A stretch of 64,000 nucleotides of DNA from Paracamarosporium sp. OC-R06-R3 (Eukaryota > Ascomycota > Dothideomycetes > Pleosporales > Didymosphaeriaceae), in contig JACVRA010000314.1 in NCBI GenBank assembly GCA_019828545.1, positions 18,211 to 82,210 of the forward strand, written 5' to 3'. A program made the position numbers and the translations under genes. Numbering within the stretch: the stretch's first letter is position 1; the number at the start of each line of letters is the position of its first letter. The notes below the pieces were generated by a model. That model was not told where the DNA came from. It saw only the letters and a list, made by a program, of their open reading frames with translations, and did not search any database. Of the stretch, positions 22,645 to 34,040 are shown piece after piece.

Positions 22645-24434
22645 CTAGAGTACATATTTGAACAGTGGGGACTTGTCTCCCATATCCATCAACTGCTCAT
22701 CCGTGTATTTTGCACGGATTTCATCCTCTCCCATCCTTGCCTTTTTATGATTACCCCACTTGTACGACAGCTCCAGAAGGAATGAAACGATGAATCCGGT
22801 TGCACCAAAGGCTAAAGAAAGCCCAAAGCCAGTATAGTACTTGGGTTTCTCTGAATCGAGATACATATAGGAGCCAATGACACCGCCGATATTCCCAACA
22901 CAGATGTTGAATGCGACACCGATCGCGCGTCGGGACGATGGTGCTAGATTGTTCGCAGCCCAGGATGACCCAGCAGGCTGGATGGGATAAATACCCATGC
23001 AGGTCAAGATGATGCCGAAGAAGGCGGGGCCGATGTTTCCTGCGAGATCTCCATGGAACGAGATGATGATAGAATATCCGATGAATATGAGAGCTAATGG
23101 GATTGCAACGAAGGGTAGTCGCCAATAGAATCGATCGGATAGCCGTGCGAAGAATATTGAGCTGATAGCCCCTGCGAAGTAAGGTGGGACGCTCATCAAT
23201 TGCGCGTTGGTATTATTAAATCCCATCGACTTGGTAATGGTGGGTAGAGTAAACTTCGTTCCTGCTACGATTAGTAAGGCAACTAAGAAGGAAGGGCTGC
23301 AACGAACCATAAGAGCAGGCTGAAATGCAGAGCAGTATGTAGGCTTGCATGTACAAACGCCAATTGCACAAAACCATCTTTAGGTCCCTCCAGCGGAAAC
23401 TTCCCTCTTCCTCCTTGAATTGTCCACCATCCTTGATGAACCTTTGGAGCTCTAGAAAGCGAATCTCATCCTCGTCTAGCCAACGCCCGCTTAGAGCTGG
23501 AGAATCTATCAGGAGAAAGAAGCAACTGACACCAAGGAAGACAGTGACGATTCCCTCGAGTAAGAAGATCCATCTCCATCCTTCGTATCCCCCGACCCCG
23601 TCCATCTTGGCAATCGCAGCAGCCAGGAGTCCACTGAAAGCCCCGGATAAAGCCGATGCACAGTAGAAGTAGGATATGCGTGTCGCAAGATCTTTAGGCA
23701 TGTACCAATACGAGCAAAGGTATATCGCACCTGGGAAGAATCCAGCTCTATAACACGTCAGTAATCTACCGCAGACTGTGTAAATTTGTACTTACTCGAA
23801 GACTCCGAGTAAAATGCGGGTTGCTAGAAGACTGCCAAAGTTCCTCACCACGCCCATCATTGTCATGATGACACCCCAACATGTTATTAGGATCCCAAGG
23901 TACACTGACGGTCGCTTGAATTTTTTGAGAAGTACATTTGAAGGAACTTCCAGTAAAATGTAGGGTACGAAGAACACAGATAAGACGATGTTCCACTGGA
24001 CACCACTAAGACCAAGGTCTTCAACTAAGCCTTCAATCTTTGCATTCTGCCAGAGGATTAGTATATGACATGTCGCGTGAAGAACTAAAACGTACACCAA
24101 TGTTCGCTCGATCAATATGCGAAACGAGATACAGCACTGCTAGCATTGGCACCAAGCGTACATCGACCTTGTGGATGACTTTCTTCCGCCGCTCTTCCGA
24201 GAAGCCAGTGTAAAATGCCGCATCTTCTGCACTCAGCCCTAAGACGTTGAAATTATCTATCTGGACAATGTGGGTGGCTTTTGGACCATCGACCGAATCG
24301 CGCTTCTCATCCACGAGCTGGATTTCGTTTTTTTCCTTGCTGAGAGACATGTCGACAAGATGGAAGGTCTTATGAACTTGATTAGAGAAAAGGCTGGTGA
24401 TGACGGGGTGAGATAGCACGTTCCCTGCGTTCAT
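22645..24434 (-). CDS. MFS transporter, anion:cation symporter (ACS, Tna1/allantoate permease-like) family
   Basis: Four exons, 24434-24096, 24046-23796, 23747-23308 and 23261-22645, join in phase to give 548 aa. Intron 3 is only 46 nt (GTTCGT...TAGCAG) but is needed to keep frame. Signatures of the ACS branch are visible: the N-terminal KVDVRLVPMLAVLYLVSHIDRANIGNAK, then VFFVPYILLEVPSNVLLKKF (TM2), LLGVFEAGFFPGAIYLCSYWY (TM4) and GWRWIFLLEGIVTVFLG. Twelve TM segments are expected. Members carry carboxylates such as nicotinate, allantoate or small peptides across the plasma membrane. Here it may import the acid precursor or export the product of the neighbouring pathway (inference). A later ATG at 24348 (MSLSKEKNE) is an equally good start. 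It is divergent from the A-PCP-TR gene. Confidence 0.9.
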
Positions 24435-24874
24435 ATATACATGCGGGGTAGGAAACAGAATCTGGGGTCACATTCATTGCTGTGCGAGGATCATGGCATG
24501 ATTCTGGGGTTTAGGAGGGTCCCGAGCACATCCCTACATGGAGACAGGCTTCTTTTCGGCACAAACCGTGCCTTGGGATCACTGATTCGGTAAGGCCGCA
24601 ACAAGTCCTCGGTGGGACGGAAACTGGAAAAGAATCCGACCAATCAGAGGTATATCCGATAGGTTAGCACGCAACAACACCAATAGTCTACCCCGGATCC
24701 ACTCTTCGGAAATCCGCTGCGACTGCAAATCTGCCGTGGTTACCCACATTATGAGGTATATCCGGATTATCAACACATAATCCATTGTAGTCTAGGGAAT
24801 ACAATAGACTTATACTCGAACAGTCTCAATGTTCCCAGCCCAACATCCTAATTTTTCCCCAGTTTCATACCAAG
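24435..24874. promoter_or_regulatory. Divergent promoter (MFS transporter / A-PCP-TR enzyme) with clustered ATCCG motifs
   Basis: Six ATCCG/CGGAT pentamers fall within 134 bp, starting at 24634, 24654, 24694 (minus), 24712, 24760 and 24763 (minus). The last two form the palindrome ATCCGGAT (24760-24767). TATCCGATA (24653-24661) and GAAATCCGCTG (24709-24719) are identical to copies in the AKR/regulator promoter. About one pentamer would be expected by chance in this length on both strands. Confidence 0.65.
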
Positions 24875-27800
24875 ATGGCACCTGCGCAGGTATTAGCGCC
24901 TACTTCGGCGGAATCACTTCTGCTCAATATCACAACACCACCAGCCGTTGGAGACAGTCTAGTCAACGCGGATGATACGATTCTAACCGTCGATGCATTA
25001 GTCAGGCACCGCGCACGCAAGGATCCATACGCCGTTATCGTTTCTTATCCTCGATCAGGTATCGATTTTGTCGAGTATACGATGCAACAGCTTGATGTTT
25101 TCGCATATCGAGTGGCGCGTCATTACCAATCATGGATTCCCACAAGGACAACGTCACACACGAAGCCGACCACCATAGCACTGCTCGGACCTTCCAACTT
25201 CGACTATTTAGTCACCATGCTTGCGCTGGTGAAACTGGGTCATACCGTGTTATTCCTATCCACGCGATTGTCGTCGTTGGCAATTAATTCACTCATCGAT
25301 ACTACGGGCACAAAATTTCTTTTGGCCGACCCAAGATTGATGAAAACGGCCATTGCAGCGGCAGAGAACGCTACTGATCTAAAAGTCAACGAGATCGCCG
25401 GGCCCGGTCTTTACGATTTCGCGATCGAGGTACATGCGGACACGCGAATGGACTACTCGCTCGATCCCAATATCGAGACGAAGAACAATATTTTTATTAT
25501 CCATTCAAGTGGTAAGTCTCTCCATTTGAAATTCTGAAACATGTATGCTAAGTTTTTCTAGGTTCAACAGGCCTTCCGAAACCCATCTACCAACCACATT
25601 ACAGCTGCGTAGCAAACTACGCCATTCACATGGATATGAAAGCATTCATCACTTTGCCGTTGTATCACAACCATGGCATCTGCAACTTCTTCCGGGCTAT
25701 CGCCTCGGGTAAATCCATCCACATGTACAATGCTGACCTTCCGTTAACTCGGGCCTATCTAACGAACATCCTTCGAGAGCACAAATTTGAAATATTCTAT
25801 GGCGTTCCCTATGCACTTAAACTAATCGCCGAGACGGAAGAAGGCATTGAGCTCTTGAGACAACTAAAGGTTGTAATGTACGGCGGAAGTGCATGTCCAG
25901 ACACACTGGGCGATCTACTTGTTGACAATGGTGTTAACCTAGTAGGTCATTACGGAGCGTAAGTCTAGAAATGACCTTTGATAAGATGTACCATAATTAA
26001 TTCGAACTAGAACTGAGGTTGGTCAGCTCATGACTTCATTTCGCCCACCAGAAGATAAGGCATGGAACTACGTTCGTGAAAACGATAAAATCAAGCCTTT
26101 CCTTCGCTGGGTGCCGCAGGGTCCCAAATTATTCGAATGCACCGTCATGGAAGGCTGGCCAGCTAAGGTAGCCTCCAATCGCTCCGACGGCAGTTACGCT
26201 ACCAAGGATTTGTTTGAGCCACACCCCGCTATTCCTGGAGCATGGAAATACATGGCTAGACTTGATGACACCATTGTACTTGTTAATGGCGAGAAGTTCA
26301 ATCCCGTCATGATGGAAGGAAAGATCCGTTCACACAGGGCGGTCACTGAGACAGTAGTGTTTGGCTCTGCTCGCTCACATCTCGGGATGTTGGTTGTACC
26401 ATCGCCGAATCTTGCGGGTGCAACTGAAGAGGAGGTTGTCCAAGAAATTTTCCCAGTTATTGAAAAGGCCAACTATGAAGCTGAAGCATATGCTCAGATT
26501 TCTAGAGAGATGATCAAAGTTTTACCATATGATTGCGAATTTCCACGGACGGACAAGGGGAGCGTAATCCGTCAAGCGTTTTACAAGCGCTTCGCCAAAG
26601 AAATCGAAGATGCCTACGACATATCCGATACTGCAAAAGCGAACCTCATTGCTCTTGAAGTCCCGGAGCTCCAACAATTCATCCGTAAAGTCTTAGCAGA
26701 TGTTAACCCTGAAACTAAGAGCATCGATGTGGACGCCGATTTTTTCTCCTTGGGCGTGGATTCATTGCAATCGATTCAGATAAGGACTGAGATTTTAAAG
26801 AATATCGACATCGGTGGCAAGAAGTTAAGTCAGAATGTCGTCTTTGAATTCCCATCGCTGGCAGCCTTAAGTACTCACCTGCACGGGCTACGAACAGGCG
26901 AGAATATAACGAAAACAGAAATTGAAGCTGAAATGCAAAGATTGACTGCGAAATATGGAAATTTTAGTATAAGGCCACCCACGCACTCAGTCGTAGTTAC
27001 CGGGGTTACTGGATCGCTTGGTGCACACGTTGTGGCTCAACTTGCTGCACGTCCCGACATCACGACAATCTACGCCTTCGTTCGTGCTCCCAGTGCTCTG
27101 GATGCGAGCCATCGCGTAAGGGAGTCTCTGATAAAACGTCGGCTATTTGACGCACTTCCTTCATCTGCGCGCGCAAAGCTGGTAGCGCTTAATGTTGATC
27201 TCACCCATCCGCAATTAGGTCTTTCCACAGATACATACACCACCGTCGCTAGTCAACTTTATAGCGTCATTCACTGCGCATGGTCAGTCAACTTCAACAT
27301 CGGCCTTTCATCGTTTGAGAAGGACTGCATCGCCGGTGTGCGTCACCTCCTCGACCTTTGTCATGCCGTACCTTCGTCCGAACCTGCATCCTTCAACTTC
27401 TGTTCCTCCGTGAGCACCGTGGCTCGTTGTCCGGAACCGATTACCCCAGAAGTACTACCAAAATTTGAATGGGCGCAGAACATGGGCTATGCACAGAGCA
27501 AGTTGGTAGCTGAGCACATCTGCATGCAAGCCGCAGCCACGACTGGTATCAACGCAAGGGTCCTCCGAGTAGGTCAGATTGTCGCTGACACAGTAAATGG
27601 AATATGGAATGCCACAGAAGGAATACCGCTCATCATGCAAACTGCGCTCACTGTCGGCGCACTGCCCCGTCTCCGCGAACGGCCGTCGTGGACACCCGTC
27701 GACGTGGTCGCCAAAGCTGTCTCTGACATTGCACTTTCTAATGCTGGACCTGTGGTCGCAAATGTGACCAATGCGAAGACATTCGATTGGACGAAAGATT

Positions 27801-28084
27801 TGTTGCCAGCGCTACATGCAGCAGGCTTGCAATTTGAGGAGGTGGAGCCGAGAGAGTGGGTAAAGCGACTGAGGGAGTCGAATCCAGACCCTGTAGTCAA
27901 TCCACCCATCAAGTTGCTGGACTTCTTTGCGTCGAAGTATGATCGCGATGATGTTGGGAAAGGGAAGACTTATGAGACGAGTATCGCTCGCAGTCTTTCT
28001 CCAGCACTTGAAGATGCTCCTGAAATAGATGGGGACTTCGTTGCTAAATTCGTCAAAGAATTTATGAGGAGCGCGTGGGTATGA
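24875..28084 (+). CDS. NRPS-like carboxylate reductase, A-PCP-TR architecture
   Basis: Exons 24875-25511, 25562-25958 and 26011-28084 join in phase to give 1035 aa. Residues 1-560 are an adenylation domain: core A3 SSGSTGLPKP spans the first intron, A5 HYGATEVGQ spans the second, and a later core reads YMARLDDTIVLVNGEKFNP. A carrier domain follows with the phosphopantetheine Ser near residue 596 (FFSLGVDSLQ). A thioester reductase domain fills the end: NADP-binding VVVTGVTGSLGAHVV near 672-686 and the SDR-type Tyr/Lys pair YAQSK near 838-842. There is no condensation domain. By family knowledge such enzymes activate a carboxylic acid with ATP, load it on the carrier arm and release it as aldehyde with NADPH. 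The acid substrate cannot be read from the sequence. It needs a phosphopantetheinyl transferase from elsewhere. Confidence 0.93.
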
Positions 28085-29360
28085 AAAGGGTCTACTGCTT
28101 CTTTAAATCAAAACTTGTTAAGCTTGAAAATTATATCTTGCCTGGTATCTCAAGGATTGGACACGCCTTCTACACCAATACAATCAGTGCAGACATCACA
28201 TATTCCGCAGAATGACCAAAAAACAGAAGAGAAAATGTAGGGTTGTAAGGAAGAGAGTAGACGCAGAGCAGGAAGTTGCCTACAAGGGTATAGATTTAAT
28301 AACTTGTTGCCCGCGAATCTAATAAGCCGTCAAGGTCTTACTTTAAGAATTAATGATTAAGCCTGGCATTCAGGTGGAAGACGAAGTTGTGGGTCAGCTA
28401 TAGAGAATAAGCTCCAGCACGTGGATCAAGGCTAGTGTGTAGGATGATGATCCTTGTGACTCGTGGTGGGCTTGTTCGGTCTGTATAGGAAAGGTCAGAC
28501 TAGTGTACAAGAGGTGGGTACCGTAGGATAGTAAGGTGCGTACGAGACATGCTTATCAGTTGCTACCTTGTCAGTGATACCGCCGGTTTACGTACATGAC
28601 CACTTTCATAAACCATTCTATACCTTTGTTTTATACGGATACCTCTCGTCTAAATAACAGTGCTTGATATGCAGTACGAGCCGCGTCTTGGCGATGGGAA
28701 GTTCAAGTCATTGGACGAACTTCAACACGACGTCGTCATATTTCCGAAGACCAAATCATGAACCTGCGAGCATTCCCCAGCCTTTTCCATTATTCGCGTC
28801 GACGTCTCGGTTCTGAGTACCCGCCTTTTCGGAAATTGCCATGAAAGGAAGGTGATGACGACTTAGCGCACGACGCCCCGCAGCCAAGGTCTTGGAAACA
28901 ACAACGGGCAAAGCTGGCGGGAGTTTTTCACCAGGCCCAGCATTCGCCTATCCGATAAATGACTAAAGTATCTTTTCGCATACGGCACTTCACTTCTACA
29001 TTCCCTATGTTCTCGGTTAACCCCACTCTGTTATCAGTACCATCAGGTCACCTACACCACTACCGACATCGGACACATGAAAGGAGGATAACGTGACAAG
29101 CCGCTGGTATAATTCCGAAGCGGAGACATCCAGTTGAAGGTTAAATTTGCTTGGCGTTGAAGACGTCCGAAGTTTTAGCATAGATCTAACGTGCAATCTA
29201 GCTTGCATGAGCCGATAAGTGTAGCCGCGATGGGCGAGGTTGTCATTGGGATAACATGCCTGCGTGGTCTTGTGACATATCGAATGAATATTTAAACTCA
29301 TTGTTTGCTGTTACGTAGTCCTGCAGCTTGTTTTCCGTTCTTTGAACCTCAATTACCAAA
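28085..29360. other. Intergenic region inside the putative cluster
   Basis: No full gene. A 30-codon frame (28669-28761, MQYEPRLGDGKFKSLDELQ...) is the only protein-like reading and may be a relic. TATCCGATA recurs at 28949-28957 and CGGAT at 28636-28640. Confidence 0.45.
28949..28957. promoter_or_regulatory. Third copy of TATCCGATA upstream of the M20 gene
   Basis: The same 9-mer as at 20197 and 24653, here 404 bp upstream of the M20 start. It is the sequence-level argument for including the M20 gene in the regulon. One 9-mer match alone could be chance. Confidence 0.4.
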
Positions 29361-30925
29361 ATGAAGTCGGCTACCGGACTTTTCTTGGGTGCAAGTGCTC
29401 TTCTAAGTGCATCATGCGTGAACGGTCTTGCGGAAGAGGTGTTCGCTGCAATTGACAAGCAAGATGATGGACTAAGGACAGTCAACAAGGAAGTAAGACA
29501 TTCAATCAAGATAATTGATGTAGCTTGAGACTAACGGGACGAAAAGATCTGGGAGAATCCCGAATTAGCTTATCATGAGGTGCATGCACACAAGACACTC
29601 ACCGATTTCCTTGAAGAACAAGGATTCAATGTAACACGGAGCGCATACAACATAAGCACTGCGTTTCGTGCGGAGTACTCCAGTGGCAAGGGACGTGCTG
29701 TCTCTTTCAACTCCGAGTTCGATGCGCTCCCCGGTATTGGACACTCTTGTGGCCATAACCTGATTGCGACAGTTGGTGTTGCTGCCGCAATCGGTGTCAA
29801 GGAGGCGTTAGAGAACCAGGGTGTGTCTGGTAAAGTAGTGTAGGTAGCAATGTTCCATAAACGTTGCGTCTACGCACAGCTAATGTAACCTGCAGACTCA
29901 TCGGTACCCCTGCAGAAGAATCCATGGGCGGAAAAGTCAAATTGCTTGAAGCTGGAGCATATGATGATCTTGACTGCAGCTTGATGGCTCATCCTGGCAA
30001 CAATGGTTACGCGTCGTATGGTCGGACACTGGCGTCTTGGAGAGCCAATGTTACCTGGACGGGAGAAGCTTCACATGCAGCAGCCGCTCCTTGGTTGGGC
30101 CGCAATGCTCTTGACGGCTTTGTAGCCGCTTACACAAGCACCGGTCTATATCGCCAGCAGTTAATGGCAACAGATCGAATCCATCACGTGGTTCAAGGGA
30201 CAAGTGAAATGGTAGCCAACATTATCCCGAGTTTCGTAGACAGTGTATGGGGCGTAAGAGGAAGTACTAGGTAAATTTCTCTTTCGAATTCGTTCTTAGA
30301 GTGCCTAGCTAACGACTGAAACTACATAGACCTCGCGCCGAACAGGTTCGAGAACAGCTCTTCAACATCTTGTACGCATCCTCAAACGCCACGAACACCA
30401 CAATCGAGATTACTCAATTCCAAGACTATTGGAATCAAGTTCCATCGTTTCAGCTGGCGAACGCATATTATGAGCTTCAAAAGGAATACCTAGACCCATC
30501 GAAAGACCCTGAAACCGCGAACTTCACTGTCACCGCACCAGAAGACGACTCCGGTGAAGCATCAGCATCTTCCGATCAAGGCAATGTTTCCTGGTTCTTG
30601 CCTGCAATTCAAGTTGGCTTTCCTGTCGGTGGCACTGCGCCTGTGCACAATGCCGGTTTCCGCGAACTTGCTGGAACTGTATGTCAACCCGAATCAACCT
30701 CATAGATCAGCCTTCGCTAACATATTATAGGATTTTGCTCATGAACAGGCAATCAAGACGGCAAAGGCGCTTGCTTTGACTGGGCTCCAGGTTCTCCAGA
30801 ACGAGACTTTTGCTAAGACCATGTGGGACGAGTGGGAGGCGATGATTGCTGAGATCTCGGTTGGTCTGAGCGACAACAATGGGAATACGACGAGCAATTC
30901 GACGAGGAAGCGCCATGTGCACTAG
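29361..30925 (+). CDS. Secreted M20-family metallopeptidase / amidohydrolase
   Basis: Five exons, 29361-29492, 29547-29839, 29896-30270, 30330-30678 and 30731-30925, join in phase to give 447 aa. Residues 1-22 form a signal peptide. The M20 metal-binding core is clear: NSEFDALPGIGHSCGHNL and, after intron 2, IGTPAEESMGGK, with the dimerisation-domain motif TWTGEASHAAAAPWLGRNALDG. Many N-x-T/S sequons (NVT, NIS, NATNTT, NFT) fit a secreted or vacuolar glycoprotein. The family cleaves amide bonds of N-acyl amino acids or small peptides (PM20D2/aminoacylase-like). Exon 2 uses an AAG acceptor (29544-29546) with a CTAAC branch site upstream, and no YAG alternative keeps the frame. It could trim an amide-linked precursor or product of the nearby pathway (inference). 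Confidence 0.88.
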
Positions 30926-32205
30926 AAAACTGGGTTGTAAAATGGCTATAAAAAGGCCAGTAATAACGATGGTTTCATGATAATGAGTCACCAATGAAAG
31001 AAATGAAAAATAATTCTAAGAGAGAGGATACATTAAGCGAAGTATGCTGCCCGGTCATGGACCCAGTCTCGTATATTCCGAGCAACCTCCATCACACCCG
31101 AGATAGATCAGTACACGGGACGCAAATGTGATTCTAGAATCCCGAACAGCTGAGGCTCATCATTCAGTGCAGTGAAGATGATATCGTTATGGCCTGAAGA
31201 TGAGGTGATCAGGTCCTGGCCAACTGACTCATAGGGTGAACAGCTACGGATGTCCACGTCTCGAGTACAGTATTATGCTACACTCCGATGAATGGTATTC
31301 TGCTACAGGTTTTCATTGGCAGCTCGTATTCTGAAAATCGTACGCCGAACGTGAATGAATGACTTGGACCCTTGGAAATTCACTCGTCACGTGCACTTCC
31401 CGTTTCCGTCTAGCACGAGCGTCATCGCCCAACGGAAACTCTCGGGGAGAAAGTCCGACCTGCTGTTGGCATTCACCTTATCTGTCAACAAATCTGCATC
31501 TCTTCAGCTCTCGAGAGGCATCTCTCAGAGGATTTCAAACGTCACCGCTTCGGCCAACGCTCGCTGTATCAACCGACACGTCTTCCGTGCGGCCGGCCGT
31601 TCCCGTCTCGTATCGAAGCGCGACTGCCGTGTTCACCCGAAACATCGAAATTTTTCCAGCTCACACGCGCACCACATCATCATGGACTTCGGCGCGAACA
31701 GGGCGGATGGCGCTTTGAGAACTTATTTATGAGTGTTCGCGCGGAGTTTTCTAACGTAAGTAAGATATTCCCATCGAGGTCTCCGCTGCGCTGTTCTTTC
31801 TGGTTCCGCTTCTCCAGCTTGCCGAGCTCCCTCCGTACCTCCGTGCGGTGCGCAGAGGGCTCCAAGCTTCCCAAACTCATCAACATGTTCCGCGAGGCGA
31901 AAGGTGTTTCTCTCTCGAGTCTGTGATTACACCTTGATCACCACAAAAAATCCACCGAGCTAGGCCGAAAGCGAATCTGGGCCTTCGCCTACGTGCCCAG
32001 TACTTTGTTCTTCAATGAATATGCCCATTCATCTAAACTTCTCGTTGCTCTTTCTACTGTCTGGTCACTCTACTAAGTTCTCGAATGTTGCACCATAGGC
32101 GCACTCACAGGGTTCAACACCAGCATCTGATGCGGAAAGGTGACACTTGGACCTCCATCACAGGGACCTGCTGGTCTTATCGGCCTCGGCGGCAGGCTCG
32201 CCATA
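30926..32205. other. Intergenic region with overlapping open frames
   Basis: Two plus-strand frames of about 120 codons overlap at 31355-31732. One contains a presequence-like run (LRGFQTSPLRPTLAVSTDTSS), but neither resembles a known protein and the stretch is pyrimidine-rich like a leader. A 5' UTR intron for the following gene is possible (CACTCACAG at 32101-32110). Confidence 0.4.
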
Positions 32206-33264
32206 ATGAAGAGAAAGAGATCTCAAGATCTGGTGGCCGCCCATGCTTGCCCTAAAGTCGCCAAACAATGCATCAGCGACTCGCGACAAGATACCGACAA
32301 AGCTAAACCGTGTCGTCTACTACACATTCTTGAACAGTACGGTTTATTGACATCCATCGTCTCAAACCTCGCACCTGAAGACCTCTTCTGTTTAGCAGCG
32401 GCGTCAAAAGCTATATATAAAACGATGTTCTCCGACGAAGCAAGTCGACTCAATATGTTTAGCAAAATGCGTTGCGCCGGCAGGGGTATCACTATTCGGC
32501 ATTCCAACCACGAGAGATCGGATGCCTCCATGGGCCCACGCTGCATTCGCTATGACGTATGCGGAACCAATACCACAAGGGCTGTGGAGACACACCCTTG
32601 CATAAACTGCAAGCTCACGACGTGCGACGAATGCCGTATACACTGCGTTTTCAATAGTACCATTGAGCCTGAAGATGAACCGGACGAGTTACCTACGTAC
32701 AGCGGCTTCGTTCTTCTTTCTCGTACCGATATGGGTATTTTGACCCCGGCACACCTCAATATGTCTGGGGCTAAGCCAAATGCCCCATACCACGACCGAG
32801 GCTTCCTCGATACTCCATGGACAGCGGTTGAGCCTGCAAATCTTGAATCGGTCAATGATATCCTTGATTTCAATCTAGGGCAAGGACCTCTAAAACTAGC
32901 GGATGACTCCGCCGCTCATCACCCATCTTCCGTCATCCAGGCGTTCTGGGAGTATACAGAAGAGCGGAAATTGATGATGTGTGAGCAATGTCAGGAGGCA
33001 GAAAAGGTGGGCGAATTTCATCCCAAGCAGCACGAATGTGACTGCACCCTTCGAGAACACATACTTGGACGATGGCTATGCCTGGAATGTTTCCAAGAAG
33101 AAAGCCATATCACCAGGGACATGACCAAAGATCAGATGTCGAGGAGGTACTCAGGGCCCGAACGTAGCTCTCTCATCCGGTGCAGCTGTGGCGAGCGGCT
33201 CAATGGCCTCGGTGTCCCGACATGTCTCTGGTGTAAAGGCACAGTCCACGAGCCAGAAGTTTAA
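32206..33264 (+). CDS. F-box-like protein with Cys-rich zinc-binding segments
   Basis: The first ATG in frame is 32206 (MKRKRSQ; upstream there is only a GTG). The product has 352 aa. An F-box-like helix lies near residues 38-75 (ILEQYGLLTSIVSNLAPEDLFCLAAASKAIYKTM). Three Cys clusters follow: CGTNTTRAVETHPCINCKLTTCDECRIHC, CEQCQEAEKVGEF...CDC...LCLEC, and RCSCGERL...CLWCKG. They form CxxC pairs fit to bind two or three zinc ions. This pattern, an F-box plus cysteine knuckles after it, is common among fungal F-box proteins of unknown substrate. A role in ubiquitin ligation is inferred. It separates the M20 gene from the AsaB-type oxygenase, so it may mark the right edge of the cluster. Confidence 0.75.
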   Translation: MKRKRSQDLVAAHACPKVAKQCISDSRQDTDKAKPCRLLHILEQYGLLTSIVSNLAPEDLFCLAAASKAIYKTMFSDEASRLNMFSKMRCAGRGITIRHSNHERSDASMGPRCIRYDVCGTNTTRAVETHPCINCKLTTCDECRIHCVFNSTIEPEDEPDELPTYSGFVLLSRTDMGILTPAHLNMSGAKPNAPYHDRGFLDTPWTAVEPANLESVNDILDFNLGQGPLKLADDSAAHHPSSVIQAFWEYTEERKLMMCEQCQEAEKVGEFHPKQHECDCTLREHILGRWLCLECFQEESHITRDMTKDQMSRRYSGPERSSLIRCSCGERLNGLGVPTCLWCKGTVHEPEV

Positions 33265-34040
33265 GGACCCAGAATTCTCAGTGCCTCGTATCAGCCCGTA
33301 TCATCCTATATTGGGCAACAGAAAAACTTGAATGTTCCTAAATACTGAGTTTTCGAAGATTTGAGATACGAAAAAGGTGACATCCGCGACATGAACGCTT
33401 ATCTCATACTGTGTTAGAATTGCTTTTTTCAGCCTTTTTCAGCTTTTTTCGCACCACAAAATGGCGTTTGCTTGGCGTTTTTTGGAATTTGATTTGGAGT
33501 TCAACTCATACCCAAGGTCGGATGTCGCTGCAAAAGTTCTCCCCTCCCTATACACTGTACTATCATCTGTATTGCTTTGGATTGCATTTCCCGCTTCTAG
33601 ATACCTCTGTACTACTACATCCTTCCAAAGTTCGTAATGGAATCTAGCTTCTGACTAATGAATCGCGCAACTGAAACGTTTTATCTACTAGACTGCAGTC
33701 TTGCATACGTTGTTATCTATGAATGCGCTTTTGTTCTCGGCCTCTTCACACACGTCGGTGTTCTTGGCTTTTCTACTCAATCAGGAATATGTGGGGCACC
33801 TTCATGTGGACCACGTACTAGCTTACAAGCACAGTGGGTCACACGTTTGACCAGGAGCACAAGTTCTTCGGGTCATCCGCACGTTCCCAGGGGACAAGCG
33901 GACACGGAGTCTGTCCTCGTTACCCTGCAATCCTGTCTGAGCTCATCTCAAGAACTGCACCCCGACCACTTTCACATCAAGACCTTTCACAGCAGTGGAA
34001 ATATGCAATTTAATCTACCGCACTGTCCCTACCCACGTAC
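33265..34040. other. Intergenic region, no supported gene
   Basis: T-rich at 33410-33490. A plus-strand frame (33658-34224) runs into the antisense of the next gene and has no homology I can see. Confidence 0.45.

Noticed and set aside
31355..31732. Two overlapping frames of about 120 codons with presequence-like stretch
   Set aside because: Two phases are equally open in a pyrimidine-rich stretch; no homology is recognised. It is more likely leader DNA.
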